Assembly: GCA_025201765.1 (NCBI GenBank)
Contig: MU623667.1
Location: 1 to 19,761, forward strand
Origin: Daldinia sp. FL1419
Taxonomy: Eukaryota; Ascomycota; Sordariomycetes; Xylariales; Hypoxylaceae
Length of the DNA: 19,761 nucleotides
Direction of reading: 5' to 3'
Shown: piece after piece, positions 1 to 8,470 of the stretch
How the letters are laid out: each line of letters opens with the position of its first letter
How positions within the stretch are numbered: the first letter of the stretch is position 1
Made by a program: the position numbers and the translations under genes
Notes under the pieces: generated by a model
What the model was told of the DNA's origin: nothing
The model's database searches: none
What the model saw: the letters and a program-made list of their open reading frames with translations, nothing else

Positions 1-240
1 TATCAATAACCTAATCTTTTAATAAAATTAATATAAAAATGCCTTTTAATTATTATATTTTATATAAAATAATTTTTATAATATAATCAAATATTATTTC
101 ATTTTTTATTTTTCTTATTTTATTAAAGTTTTAAATTAATATTATTTTTTATTATATAAATATTTTAATAAGTATTTTTTTTTTTAATTAATAAATTTTA
201 TATTTTTTAATTTATTTTTCAAAATTTTTTATTGTTAAAA

Positions 241-2206
241 GATTAATTTTATTTTTTTTAATTATTTTATAAATTATAAGGTTATATTTTTATATAATTT
301 ATTTAATTATAATAAATTAAATTTTTTGGTATTTTTAAAAAAATTTTTTAATGTAGTTTTTTTTTAATTAAAAATTTTTGGAAATATTAAATTATTTGGT
401 AATACATTATTTACTAATTAAATTTTCTTTTTTTTAATTTATATATAATATTAACTCTAATTATATTTTTTTTTTAATGGATATAAGGTATTAAAATTTA
501 TTTTTTTAGTTTTTTAATATGTATTTCTTATAATTTTATTTATTATATTAATAAATTGCTTATTTATAAAAGTTATAATAATTTTTTTATTTTTTTTAAA
601 TTTAATAAGAATATAATTAAATTTATTTTTTTTTAAATTTATTATTACTGTTAATTAAATTTATATTATTAATAGCATTTAATTTTCTGTTAATGAAATC
701 CTTTTTATAGTATTATTTCCAACTTAATTGTATTTTTGGTAAATTAATAATGGAATTTTAATAATTATATTTTTAAATATTATAATTCTAATATATGTAT
801 TGCCTTCCATAATTAGTTTAAATTAAAATATTATAAAAAAATTTATTTTTAAAATTAGTTTGTTTGTATAATATTTATTTTTAATAATATAGATTAGTAT
901 GTTTAAATAATATTTATTTAATTAAATTGGTTTATGAATTATTTTTAATGTTGGAATGTTTATTTTGTTTTTAAAAGGTGTTAAGGTTATATCTGATTTT
1001 TTAGTTATGAGATTATATTTTTTTATATATAATTGGGAAATAATTAATAATTTAGTACCTATATTGATTAATGTAGAAATTAAATTTTTATTACTTTAAA
1101 ATTTAATTTTAATTATTAAATAAAATTATTTTCTAATATATAATATTGGATTACCTATTATTATTTATATTATAATAAATTTAAGTTAATTAAATAATAT
1201 TTTAGTTAATATGATATTATTTATTACTGCAATAGGTTTTTTTGGGGTTGTTTTTGTTTTAATGAATAGTATTTCTTAGGCTTTTTTTGGGGTTATTTTA
1301 ATATGTTTATTTAGTATACTATTGCAAGTGCTTTTAATTAATTTTTATTTAAGTAAGTTTTTAAATTTGGGTATATATTTAATTATTTTGTATTAAATTA
1401 TATTAAATTTCTTATTATAATTAATATTAATTTTTTAAGCTTAAAATTTAATAATAAAAGGTATAAAAAAATTAGTAGTTAATATTATTGATGTAGCCTT
1501 TAAATTATTGGTAATATTGTTCTTTTTTGCTAATAGTAGCTCTATATTTTTAATTTTAATAATTTTGCTATCAGTACCTTTACGTTATTTTATAGTATTA
1601 ATAATCGTATTCAATAAGTTGGCTTTTTTTAATATAAATATTAATAAAGTTCTTTTGGTATAAATTAAGTTATTTTTATTAATTTTTAATTTTTATTTAT
1701 AATTGCTTGTAAGTTCGTTTTAATTAATTATTTTTAGCTATTTTTTAAATGTAATATTATTTACTGTAATATTTTGAGGGTTATTTATAAGTAAAATAAT
1801 TCTTTTAATATTATTAAATATTTAATTTTAATAATTATTTTTAATTGTAATATTTTTTAAGTAATAAAAAAATTTTTTAAGGATTTTATAATTATTTAAG
1901 TTTTTATTATAAATATAATGGCAAATATTTTAATTAATAGGTATATCTTTTATTTTAATATTTGTAATAACCATATAAAAAATTTTTAGAATTTGTAATT
2001 TATTTAATTTTTTATCTTTTTTTTTAATGGTATATAAATGATTATTTATATTATAATATAAGAAATTATCTTTAATTATATATATATATATAAAATAATT
2101 CTTACTATTATACATCAATAAATCTTTAATTTATATTTCATAAAAATAATAAATATTATATAAATAATTATTATAATTTAAATTGTTTAATTAATTAATT
2201 CTATAT
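241..2206 (-). pseudogene. Gag-Pol of Element 2, part with retropepsin, degenerate
   Basis: Continuation of the same frame on the far side of Element 1. From 2118 to 721 it holds only about 19 stops in 466 codons, under half the chance rate for this composition, and needs no frameshift. The first 62 codons (2118-1930) have no stop. At 1065-1054 it reads NIGT, which is the aspartyl protease motif DTGA after three transitions (GAT to AAT, ACA to ATA, GCT to ACT). It is preceded by a hydrophobic LISTL run and followed by LLIISQLYIKKYNL, as in retropepsins (flap and second half about 1020-720). The catalytic aspartate is lost. Beyond about 690 lies a weaker lysine-rich linker towards the missing RT. 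Confidence 0.62.
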
Positions 2207-2210
2207 ATAT
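2207..2210. repeat. Target site duplication of Element 1, left copy
   Basis: ATAT directly before the 5' LTR, matching 6054-6057 directly after the 3' LTR. The sequence is low-complexity, so the match alone proves little. A 4-bp duplication, but not a 5-bp one, puts the gag-like and protease frames of Element 2 in phase. Confidence 0.5.
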
Positions 2211-2618
2211 TGAACCGGTGTAGAGCGATTAGGTCATAGATATTACCCTGTAGAGATCCTATTTCCTCTTTAGAACTAGACCCTCTGAGGTTCCACAACT
2301 CTTTTAAATATAAATAAGTCCTTGAGAGTTATTTTTCTTGTTTAATTAGCAGAGATTTATTAGGTTCTATAATTCAGTTTCTTTATAGAGTTTTTGTATA
2401 AGAATATACAGTTTCAATCTCCTTTTTGAAAATATTTTCCTATAATATGTTATTATTGGTAAGTAGTTATTTTTATATTAGTTTTTTTATTTGATTAACC
2501 TATTCCCTTCCTTAGAATATAGTTATCTTATATCTTCTGGCTTATATAGCCTTTAGTTTAATATAGGTTAATTAAAATATAAGGTATATTTTACAAAAAT
2601 TATTAAAATTTTTATTCA
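2211..2618 (+). repeat. 5' LTR of Element 1
   Basis: It begins TGAACCGGTG and ends TATTCA. It aligns with 5646-6053 over its full 408 bp with no net length change. In the first 120 aligned positions I count about 27 differences, all transitions and none a transversion or gap. The right half of this copy is T-rich where the 3' LTR keeps C, so it lost cytosines on the + strand. A TATAAATA box lies 98 bp in. The U3/R/U5 borders cannot be fixed from sequence alone. Confidence 0.92.
2309..2316 (+). promoter_or_regulatory. Probable TATA box of the 5' LTR
   Basis: TATAAATA lies 98 bp into the LTR. It is kept at the identical offset in the 3' LTR (5744-5751), despite heavy mutation around it. The position suits an RNA polymerase II promoter in U3. 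In AT-rich DNA such a match is weak alone; conservation between the two LTRs is the main support. Confidence 0.45.
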
Positions 2619-2619
2619 A

Positions 2620-2627
2620 TGGTGACC
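2620..2627 (+). promoter_or_regulatory. Primer binding site of Element 1
   Basis: TGGTGACC starts one base after the CA end of the 5' LTR, the standard place for a tRNA primer site beginning TGG. The corresponding site of Element 2 (8462-8469, - strand) reads TAACAACT. Both can come from TGGCGACC by transitions only, so the ancestral primer was probably a tRNA ending GGTCGCCA. Which tRNA that is cannot be told here. Confidence 0.65.
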
Positions 2628-3060
2628 ATTTTTAGACCTCAAATTTGAAACTTTAATCTTAAGAAGATTAATATTATTAGGACTGTTATTCATAAGAATT
2701 GTATTTATTTAAGATTGTTTTTATTTAATTAAGATTGATATTAGGTTTATTAAGGTTAAAATTATTTTAATTAACCTGAAAATTGAGATATTAATCCTAA
2801 TTAAGGTTATTTTTTGAGGATTGATAATATGGTCAAAATTGTTACCACTAGCTTAATTAAAGCAATTATTGTTTAATCAGAACAATTACAGTTTTAGGTT
2901 AAAAAAATGAGAGCCTAAAAGAATGAGGAGTAAGGGAAGTTCATTTGACCTTAAAACCTCGTACCAAGCCCAATGCAAAAACCCTTATATAATTAATATT
3001 GAAAAATTTATTAATATTATCACCCCCTTTCCCTTATATTGTACCCCATATGTACCCGCA
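2628..3060 (+). other. Leader region of Element 1, shared with Element 2
   Basis: This untranslated leader after the primer site matches the reverse complement of about 8100-8460. Matching landmarks include the TCTTAAG block near 2660, the GAATGAGGAG block near 2920 and the CTTATATAATTAATATTG block near 2984. The copies differ by many transitions and small gaps. Shared leader plus LTR indicates common transcription, priming and probably packaging signals. After about 3060 the two interiors no longer resemble each other. Confidence 0.65.
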
Positions 3061-3156
3061 ATATATATAATATTTAAGAATAATCTAATTAAATAATATA
3101 TATAATAAATAAAGTAATATTGAATAACATCATTTTAATATTTTAGAATTAAAAAA

Positions 3157-3372
3157 ATGTATTTTTATAATAAATTAAAAAGGTATAAAAATCTTGGAAA
3201 AAATTTAAAGAAAAGGTTTAAAGGATTAATATATTTTATGATTTTTTTTAAATTAATTATAATGCTTGGGCCAAATAGGATAAAACTGATTCAACCAAAA
3301 ATAGTTATTAAAAATATGGATATGGAGTCATTTGCAATGCCTAGGCCAGATAGGATAGGATTGATTAGATGA
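3157..3372 (+). other. 71-codon open frame in Element 1, probably not a gene
   Basis: An ATG-started frame of 71 codons runs through the interior of Element 1. The product would be lysine- and isoleucine-rich, with two similar segments (GPNRIKLIQ and RPDRIGLIR) that come from a 31-bp direct repeat at 3261 and 3336. I recognise no family. It lies where gag would be expected, about 530 bp after the primer site, but does not resemble the gag-like frame of Element 2. A chance opening, or the last trace of a small element-encoded protein, are both possible; I favour chance. Confidence 0.2.
3261..3366 (+). repeat. Two 31-bp direct repeats, 75 bp apart
   Basis: The units start at 3261 and 3336 (AATGCTTGGGCCA... 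and AATGCCTAGGCCA...). They share 25 of 31 positions and all six differences are transitions, so they were probably identical before mutation. The 75-bp spacing equals 25 codons. A weaker AATG-starting match occurs 75 bp further on at 3411, hinting at a minisatellite of three or more units. Confidence 0.6.
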
Positions 3373-3719
3373 TTTAATATCAACATTAAGAGGATTTTAG
3401 TTGTTATTATAATGTTAACCTATTGTTATTATTATTGTAAAACAGAAAATTAGAAAAGAGATTTTTCATATTATATACTTTTAAAATTAATGTTTACTAC
3501 CCTAATTAACTTATTTATATAAAAAAGATAAAACATACTTAACACTATTGTTATTTTAATATTAGTTATTTTCTTAAATGTGTTTAAAGTTATACAACTA
3601 AAAGTCAAAATTATTATAATAAAAGTCAAACTCACTTTAATTTATATAGAAAGTAAATTAAGCATAATTAAAATTAATAGTTCCACTTAATATATCTTTT
3701 ATATTAATTAAAATAAAAT

Positions 3720-4215
3720 ACTTCTACCCCCTCTTACATCCCCTCTCATACCTTCAGAATAATAGTTAATTAATTAAATATTTAATATATTATTTAATTA
3801 ACCTTAATTCAACATATTACTTCCTCTTAAAATACCTTTACCTCCCTTATTTACATCCTTGCTGCCTTTATTATAGACCCCCCACATATATATAAATATC
3901 ATATAATAGGATCCAATTATTAAAATTAATCATAATAGAGATATTGAATATGATTATAAAAAGATTATAAAGAAGAAGATTATATTTAAACAATCTAAAA
4001 GTCTTAAATCAAAAAGTCCTAAACCTAATCATTTACCACCCCTTATATCCTTATTAATACCCACCCCTAATATAAATATTATACACTAAAATCCCTTATA
4101 TAGTATTATAATAAAACTTAATTAAAATAATATTATATAAGAAGAAATTATAATTAAGTAAGTAGAAAATCCTGAACCCAAATATTTATTACCCCCACTA
4201 ATATACCTTATCCTA
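3720..4215 (+). repeat. C-rich degenerate repeats in the Element 1 interior
   Basis: A pyrimidine motif of the type TACCNCCCYTTA recurs near 3725, 3839, 4033 and 4189. The stretches after 3839 and 4033 are alike over roughly 100 bp or more: a CCCACCCC or ACCCCCCAC block, then TATAAATAT, then AATCC or GATCC, later AAGAAGAA. The spacings are irregular (about 115, 194 and 156 bp). The repeats look like an old tandem array with insertions or losses. No coding function is seen. Confidence 0.4.
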
Positions 4216-4312
4216 GCAATTGTATTCAAATTATCTAGTATAAAAGCATCTATATCCACCCAACTAATCAATATTAGGTTAGTTGATATACAACATCGTC
4301 GCCCACTTACAA

Positions 4313-4498
4313 CTAAGATTAGGCATTTTAAAAAAAAAAAAAAAAGAAAAAAATAAATGTGAAATTTTTTTTTTTATATATTATTTCTAGATTTTAATTT
4401 TTATATATATAATGATCAATTGATGATTAGGTTATTTACATTTATTATATAATAATATCTTATATTATTATCTTATTTTTCCTTCTCATCTAATCTTA
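4313..4498. repeat. Inverted repeat flanking a poly-A/poly-T segment
   Basis: CTAAGATTAG (4313-4322) and CTAATCTTAG (4489-4498) are perfect 10-bp inverted copies about 166 bp apart. Inside them a second inverted pair occurs (TAAATGT near 4355, ACATTTA near 4439), with an A-run on the left and T-rich sequence on the right. The whole could fold as a long imperfect hairpin, like a small inverted-repeat insertion. No clear target duplication is visible. Confidence 0.35.
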
Positions 4499-4606
4499 GA
4501 CCAATTATGTTTATTAATAATTAGGAAGTTTTTAGTTTTTGAACTTTGTTGATTAATATTTGATCAAATAATATTAAGTGTTTTTTAGTTTGAAAAAATA
4601 AGTTTT

Positions 4607-4668
4607 GGAGAGAGAGGGTGAAAGAGAGAAGGTAAAAAAGAAAGGAAAAAAAAGAGGAAGGATAAAAG
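4607..4668 (+). other. Polypurine tract
   Basis: About 62 bases are almost entirely A and G (GGAGAGAGAGGG and AAAGAGGAAGG blocks), interrupted by only three T. A mainly C/T stretch follows at about 4793-4856, so transcripts of the region could pair imperfectly across the gap. It lies roughly 1 kb before the 3' LTR, too far to be the retrotransposon's plus-strand primer. The function is unknown. Confidence 0.5.
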
Positions 4669-4996
4669 TTATGGACTTAAGCTATAATATATATTAAGGT
4701 GAAAGATATTATTTATGATTAGGGTGCCCAAAAAGTAGTTACTAGTTTATTAAATAACAATTATAAATTAGAACATATATTAGTATTAATTGTTCTTTTC
4801 TTCTAAATACTCTTTTTTTTTTCTTACTTTTATAATGCCATTTTCTTTCTTTTAAAGCTTATATTCCATTTGATTAGATTAATGTGTTTTATATAAACCT
4901 TATTTAGTATTAATATCATCACTAATCACTGCTTATTAATTACTGCCTATTAATTATTAGCACTACTGTTAGTAGTGTTAAGTTTTAATATTTAGC

Positions 4997-5475
4997 TTGT
5001 TATAATAAATTAATTAATTTCAGGTACTTAAACACGACTAATTAGCTTATCGCATATATGAAGAGCATTAAATAGGGTTATCAAGTTATTGTTACATTAG
5101 TAATATTAAATTATGGGATTTAATTATTGTTATAATAAGTTGATTAATTTTAAATATTTAATTATAATTAATTAGTTTGTTAAACATATAATTGAGATTA
5201 GTGAATATTTAATAGAATTATTAAATATTTAAAGGTTAGCAATATTAAGTTAATATTATTAAACTAGCAAATCCACTGTTACAGCTAGTTCTTTAGTTAT
5301 AGGTACTTAAAAATAATTGATTAATTGGTTAAGCATATGATTAAAATCACCAAACATTTAATAGAATTACCAAACATTAGAGGATTAGCCATCATCAAAT
5401 CAGTATTTAGCCTTACTATAACAATTGATTAACTATTAATACTTAAATATACTTGATTAACCAGTTTGGAACAAC
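4997..5475 (+). repeat. Degenerate tandem repeat of 130-150 bp, about 3.4 units
   Basis: Units begin at about 4997, 5127, 5276 and 5413 with variants of TTGTTATAATAA. Each continues with a TTGATTAATT / GGTACTTAAA block, a TTAAACATAT or TTAAGCATAT block, ATTTAATAGAATTA, and a GGATTAGC-type end. Units 2 and 3 are closest and differ mostly by transitions; the first is more diverged and the fourth is partial. It lies in the 3' third of the Element 1 interior. Some retrotransposons carry such arrays near the 3' LTR; a role here is not shown. Confidence 0.6.
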
Positions 5476-5645
5476 AACACTACAACTTAAAGATTTGGGG
5501 AATTAGGATTTTTAAGTTAGGATTTAAGGTTGGGATTATTATTTTTCTTAATTTAATTTTATATAATATTCTAAGATTATTTTTCTAATTCTTTTTATTA
5601 AGATTAATTTATTAAAAATTTAATATTATCAACTCTAAGGAACTT

Positions 5646-6053
5646 TAAACCAGTGTAAAATAATTAGGTTATAAATACTACCCTATAAAAACCCTATCTC
5701 CTCCTTAAAACTAAACCCTCCAAGGTTCTACAATTCTTTTGGATATAAATAGGTCTTTAAGAATTGTTTTTTTTATTTGATCAACAAAGACTCATTAAGC
5801 TCCATAACTTAATTTTTCCATAAAATTTTTGTATAAGAATATACAATTTTAATCTCCTCTTTAAAAATATCCTCCTATAATGCGCTACCATTGGTAAACA
5901 ATCACTTTTATATTAGTTTCTCTATCCAATCAACCTATTCCCCTCCTCAAGATATAATCACCTTATATCCTCTGACTTATATAACCTCTAGCTTAATATG
6001 GGTTAATTAAAATATAGGGCATATCCTACAGGAGCTATTAGAGCTCCTATTCA
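5646..6053 (+). repeat. 3' LTR of Element 1
   Basis: Full-length partner of the 5' LTR, also 408 bp. It starts TAAACCAG, where the expected TG has become TA, and ends CTATTCA. Relative to the 5' copy it has mainly lost G (G to A), most clearly in its first half. It keeps an AATGCGCTACCATTGG block with a CpG that the 5' copy lost. The TATAAATA box sits at 5744-5751. Four bases after its end (ATAT) match the four before the 5' LTR. Confidence 0.92.
5744..5751 (+). promoter_or_regulatory. Probable TATA box of the 3' LTR
   Basis: TATAAATA at the same 98-bp offset as in the 5' LTR. Here it is preceded by GGA and followed by GG, probably closer to the original form. It is only a sequence match at a conserved place. 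Confidence 0.4.
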
Positions 6054-6057
6054 ATAT
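6054..6057. repeat. Target site duplication of Element 1, right copy
   Basis: ATAT directly after the CA end of the 3' LTR; partner of 2207-2210. The fifth base on each side does not fit a 5-bp duplication (TATAT against ATATT). Confidence 0.5.
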
Positions 6058-8092
6058 TAGGCTTATAATTATAAAAGTTAAATTTTTTATTTTATATGGT
6101 ATTAATATTAATTTGCTAAATTTGTATATTATTATATATTCTTTAATTATTTCCCTACCCTAAATACCTTAATATAGAATTAATTATTCCCTAATTTTAA
6201 TATATTTCTTTAATTTCAAATATATTAAACTTTATTTTCTTAAATTCCTATATAATTTAACCTATATTTTTATTAATTTCTTTTAAATTTAAAATTTGAA
6301 TTTTTAATTATCTATACAGGTTAAAAATAATACATTTACTTTAATTATATTATTAATGGGTAGATTTGTTATTATAAGCTTTAATAAATTCAGTTTTTAT
6401 AATTTTATTTATTTAAAAATAATTTTTTATATAAATTTCTTCTTTAACCTATCTATTAATCACATTGCAAAATTATTTAAATATATAATTAATAATCTCT
6501 TTAATTAGGATTTATTATTTAAAGGATATTTTTTCCATAATAATTAAATTAATTCTTTTTATAATGTAATATATATAATAATTAGGATTAATATTTATAA
6601 TATTTATTTTAACTTTTTTAAAAATTCTATTATACTCTTTGATCAAATTAATAACATTAATAATATCTAATAAAGTAAATCCTTTTCCTAAATCTTTAAA
6701 TTTTTTTCTAAAAGGTTTAAAATTTTTGGAATCATATAGGATAAAGTTAATTTTTAATTATTTATAGATTTGGTTTTAAATATTAACTTTATGGATAGCA
6801 ACTTTAATTTATTTCTTAAAATTCTTATTAAATACTCAGTAAGGTAAATTTACAATTATGTTAGTATCAAATATTTTATATTGTTAAAAAATATGGTAAA
6901 TATCTTTAAACTATTATATTATATTTAATTTAATAAATCAATAATAAATATATTTAAAAAGTTCTAATAAAATTGGTTGATATATAATAAGGCTAAATCC
7001 AATATCTTAATTAATAATATTTAGTTTTGGAACAGGTATAAGGGTGGCTTCTACTGAACTTTAAATAATAGGCGTAAATACTACGGATATATTTTTAATA
7101 GTCGTATTAAATGATTATTATTGTTGTATAATAATTGGTATTAAATTAATTGGTTAAATTAGAGATGTTTTTTATATTATATTTGGTAAATTAAGTATAT
7201 TTAATAAAATTAATTATAATAATAATAAAAATTCAAATTTAAGATTTTTGGGCTATTTTTGTACAATTTTTTCTTAATTAAGTTCATTATTGGTAATTAT
7301 ATTTATTTTTTCTTAATAATTGGTAAAATTGATTTTGTTAGTATTAAAGTCTTACTATGTAATATCTATATAAAATGTTAATAGGGGTGTTATAAGTAGT
7401 GTAGATGTGTTTAGTTTAGGTTAATTAAGTAAAATATTGGGTAATTATTTAATTAATTAATGTTTTAAAGATATAAAGAAGATTGTTATATATTTAAATA
7501 CTTATGTTTATTTTTTTTTATTTAATTTTTAAGGGGAATTTAAAGGTTTATATTTCTTACAATTATTTTCTTTTATTACAATTAATTCTTTCTCCATTTA
7601 AATAATAATAATTTTGTTTTGGGCTTTAATAAATCTTAATATAATAATTAATATTAAAAGAATAATAACCTTTACTATATTTTATCCTTTTTATATAATT
7701 AACCTAATTAAATATTTTAATAATAATTCCAAATTATATATCTTATAAATTCTTCCTTATAACTTTCTATAAACATTACTTTATTATTAAATTAGTAATA
7801 ACCTTTAAATACCTATGTAATATTTATTATTTAATTTTTCTTAACATTGATGTTTGCATATTTAATTAATCCTATCCTTATAGATATATATTCCAAATAT
7901 AATTTAAATTCTATAACTATATCTTTTTATAATAATATTTATAAATTCTATAATGTTTTTATAATATTTCATAATATTTCTATAATATTTTATTATAATT
8001 TTTTATAATATTTCGAATATTTGTATATAAGCTTTTTATTTTAATTAATTTATTTTATATTTACGTTTTTTCCATTCTTAATATTTTGACAT
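6056..8092 (-). pseudogene. Gag-like region of Element 2, degenerate
   Basis: A single frame without a needed frameshift can be read from an ATG at 8092-8090 down to the Element 1 junction. It is broken by roughly 55-60 stops, nearly all of them possible C-to-T or G-to-A changes of CAA, CAG, CGA or TGG. Stop density overall is only slightly below chance. The support is therefore mostly position: directly after LTR, primer site and leader, same strand, and in frame with the protease once Element 1 is removed. The best stretch (about 6755-6518, 79 codons without a stop) contains GKGFTLLDIINVINLIKEYN and is lysine-rich, in keeping with capsid-type Gag. No zinc knuckle (CX2CX4HX4C) is visible. 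A non-Gag protein cannot be excluded. Confidence 0.5.
7944..8016. repeat. Short degenerate tandem repeat (TATAATATTTC type)
   Basis: Four to five units of about 10-12 bp (TTATAATATTTC, ATAATATTTC, TATAATATTTTA, TTATAATATTTC) follow each other in the N-terminal part of the gag-like frame. This could be slippage in AT-rich DNA. No function is suggested. Confidence 0.45.
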
Positions 8093-8461
8093 TTTAAATT
8101 ATTATATATTACATTATTAATATATATATCTCCTAATTGTACAATTTTAAAGTATTTACTATATTTTAAGTTTTTAATACTAATTATATAAAGGTTTTAG
8201 GTGTATTAAGGTTAGTTTAAAATTTTAGGGTTAAATTAATATCTTTTATTCCTCATTTTCAATATTTATTTTTTTTAATTTAAAATTATAATTATTTTAA
8301 TTAAATAATATTGGTTTTAATTAGAATAATATAAATGGTATTGGTTATATTTTTCAAATCTTCATATATTTTGATCTTAATTGATATTAATCTTTATAAT
8401 AACGGTTTTAATAGATAATTGTTTTAAGATTAAGGAATTGTAATATTTGAAAATTTTGGGT

Positions 8462-8469
8462 AGTTGTTA
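8462..8469 (-). promoter_or_regulatory. Decayed primer binding site of Element 2
   Basis: On the - strand this reads TAACAACT, one base beyond the inner LTR end, exactly where Element 1 has TGGTGACC. It differs from a common ancestor TGGCGACC by four transitions and no transversion. Confidence 0.45.
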
Positions 8470-8470
8470 T

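Larger units (their letters stand above)
2211..6053 (+). mobile_element. Element 1: complete but dead LTR retrotransposon, probably non-autonomous
   Basis: Two direct repeats of 408 bp (2211-2618 and 5646-6053) bound a 3027-bp interior. The first repeat starts TG and both end CA, and a primer binding site follows the first one. A 4-bp ATAT lies directly outside both ends (2207-2210, 6054-6057), fitting a target duplication in AT-rich DNA. No gag, protease or reverse transcriptase frame is recognisable inside. The interior is also short for an autonomous Ty3-type element, usually about 4.5-5 kb. The first ~450 bp of the interior match the leader of Element 2 on the other strand; after about 3060 the similarity is lost. 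This suggests a LARD-like derivative using the proteins of its relative. It is heavily transition-mutated. I see no convincing polypurine tract directly before the 3' LTR. The element lies inside Element 2. Confidence 0.85.

Noticed and set aside
1930..2118. 62-codon open frame on the - strand as an independent gene
   Set aside because: It opens with TTG, not ATG, and lies in the same frame as the protease remnant further left and the gag-like frame beyond Element 1. It is a stop-free scrap of Element 2's gag-pol.
1..2150. Second LTR of Element 2 within the left end of the window
   Set aside because: I looked for the LTR landmarks (AATAGGAGCT, GGATATAA...ATATCC, GTAGCGC, ACCGGTT and transition variants) on the - strand and found none. 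The pol frame also continues to the left edge, so the LTR should lie outside.
3720..4215. CRISPR-like array from the recurring C-rich motifs
   Set aside because: The spacing is irregular (about 115, 194 and 156 bp), the motif is short and degenerate, no cas genes are present and the region lies inside a eukaryotic retrotransposon.
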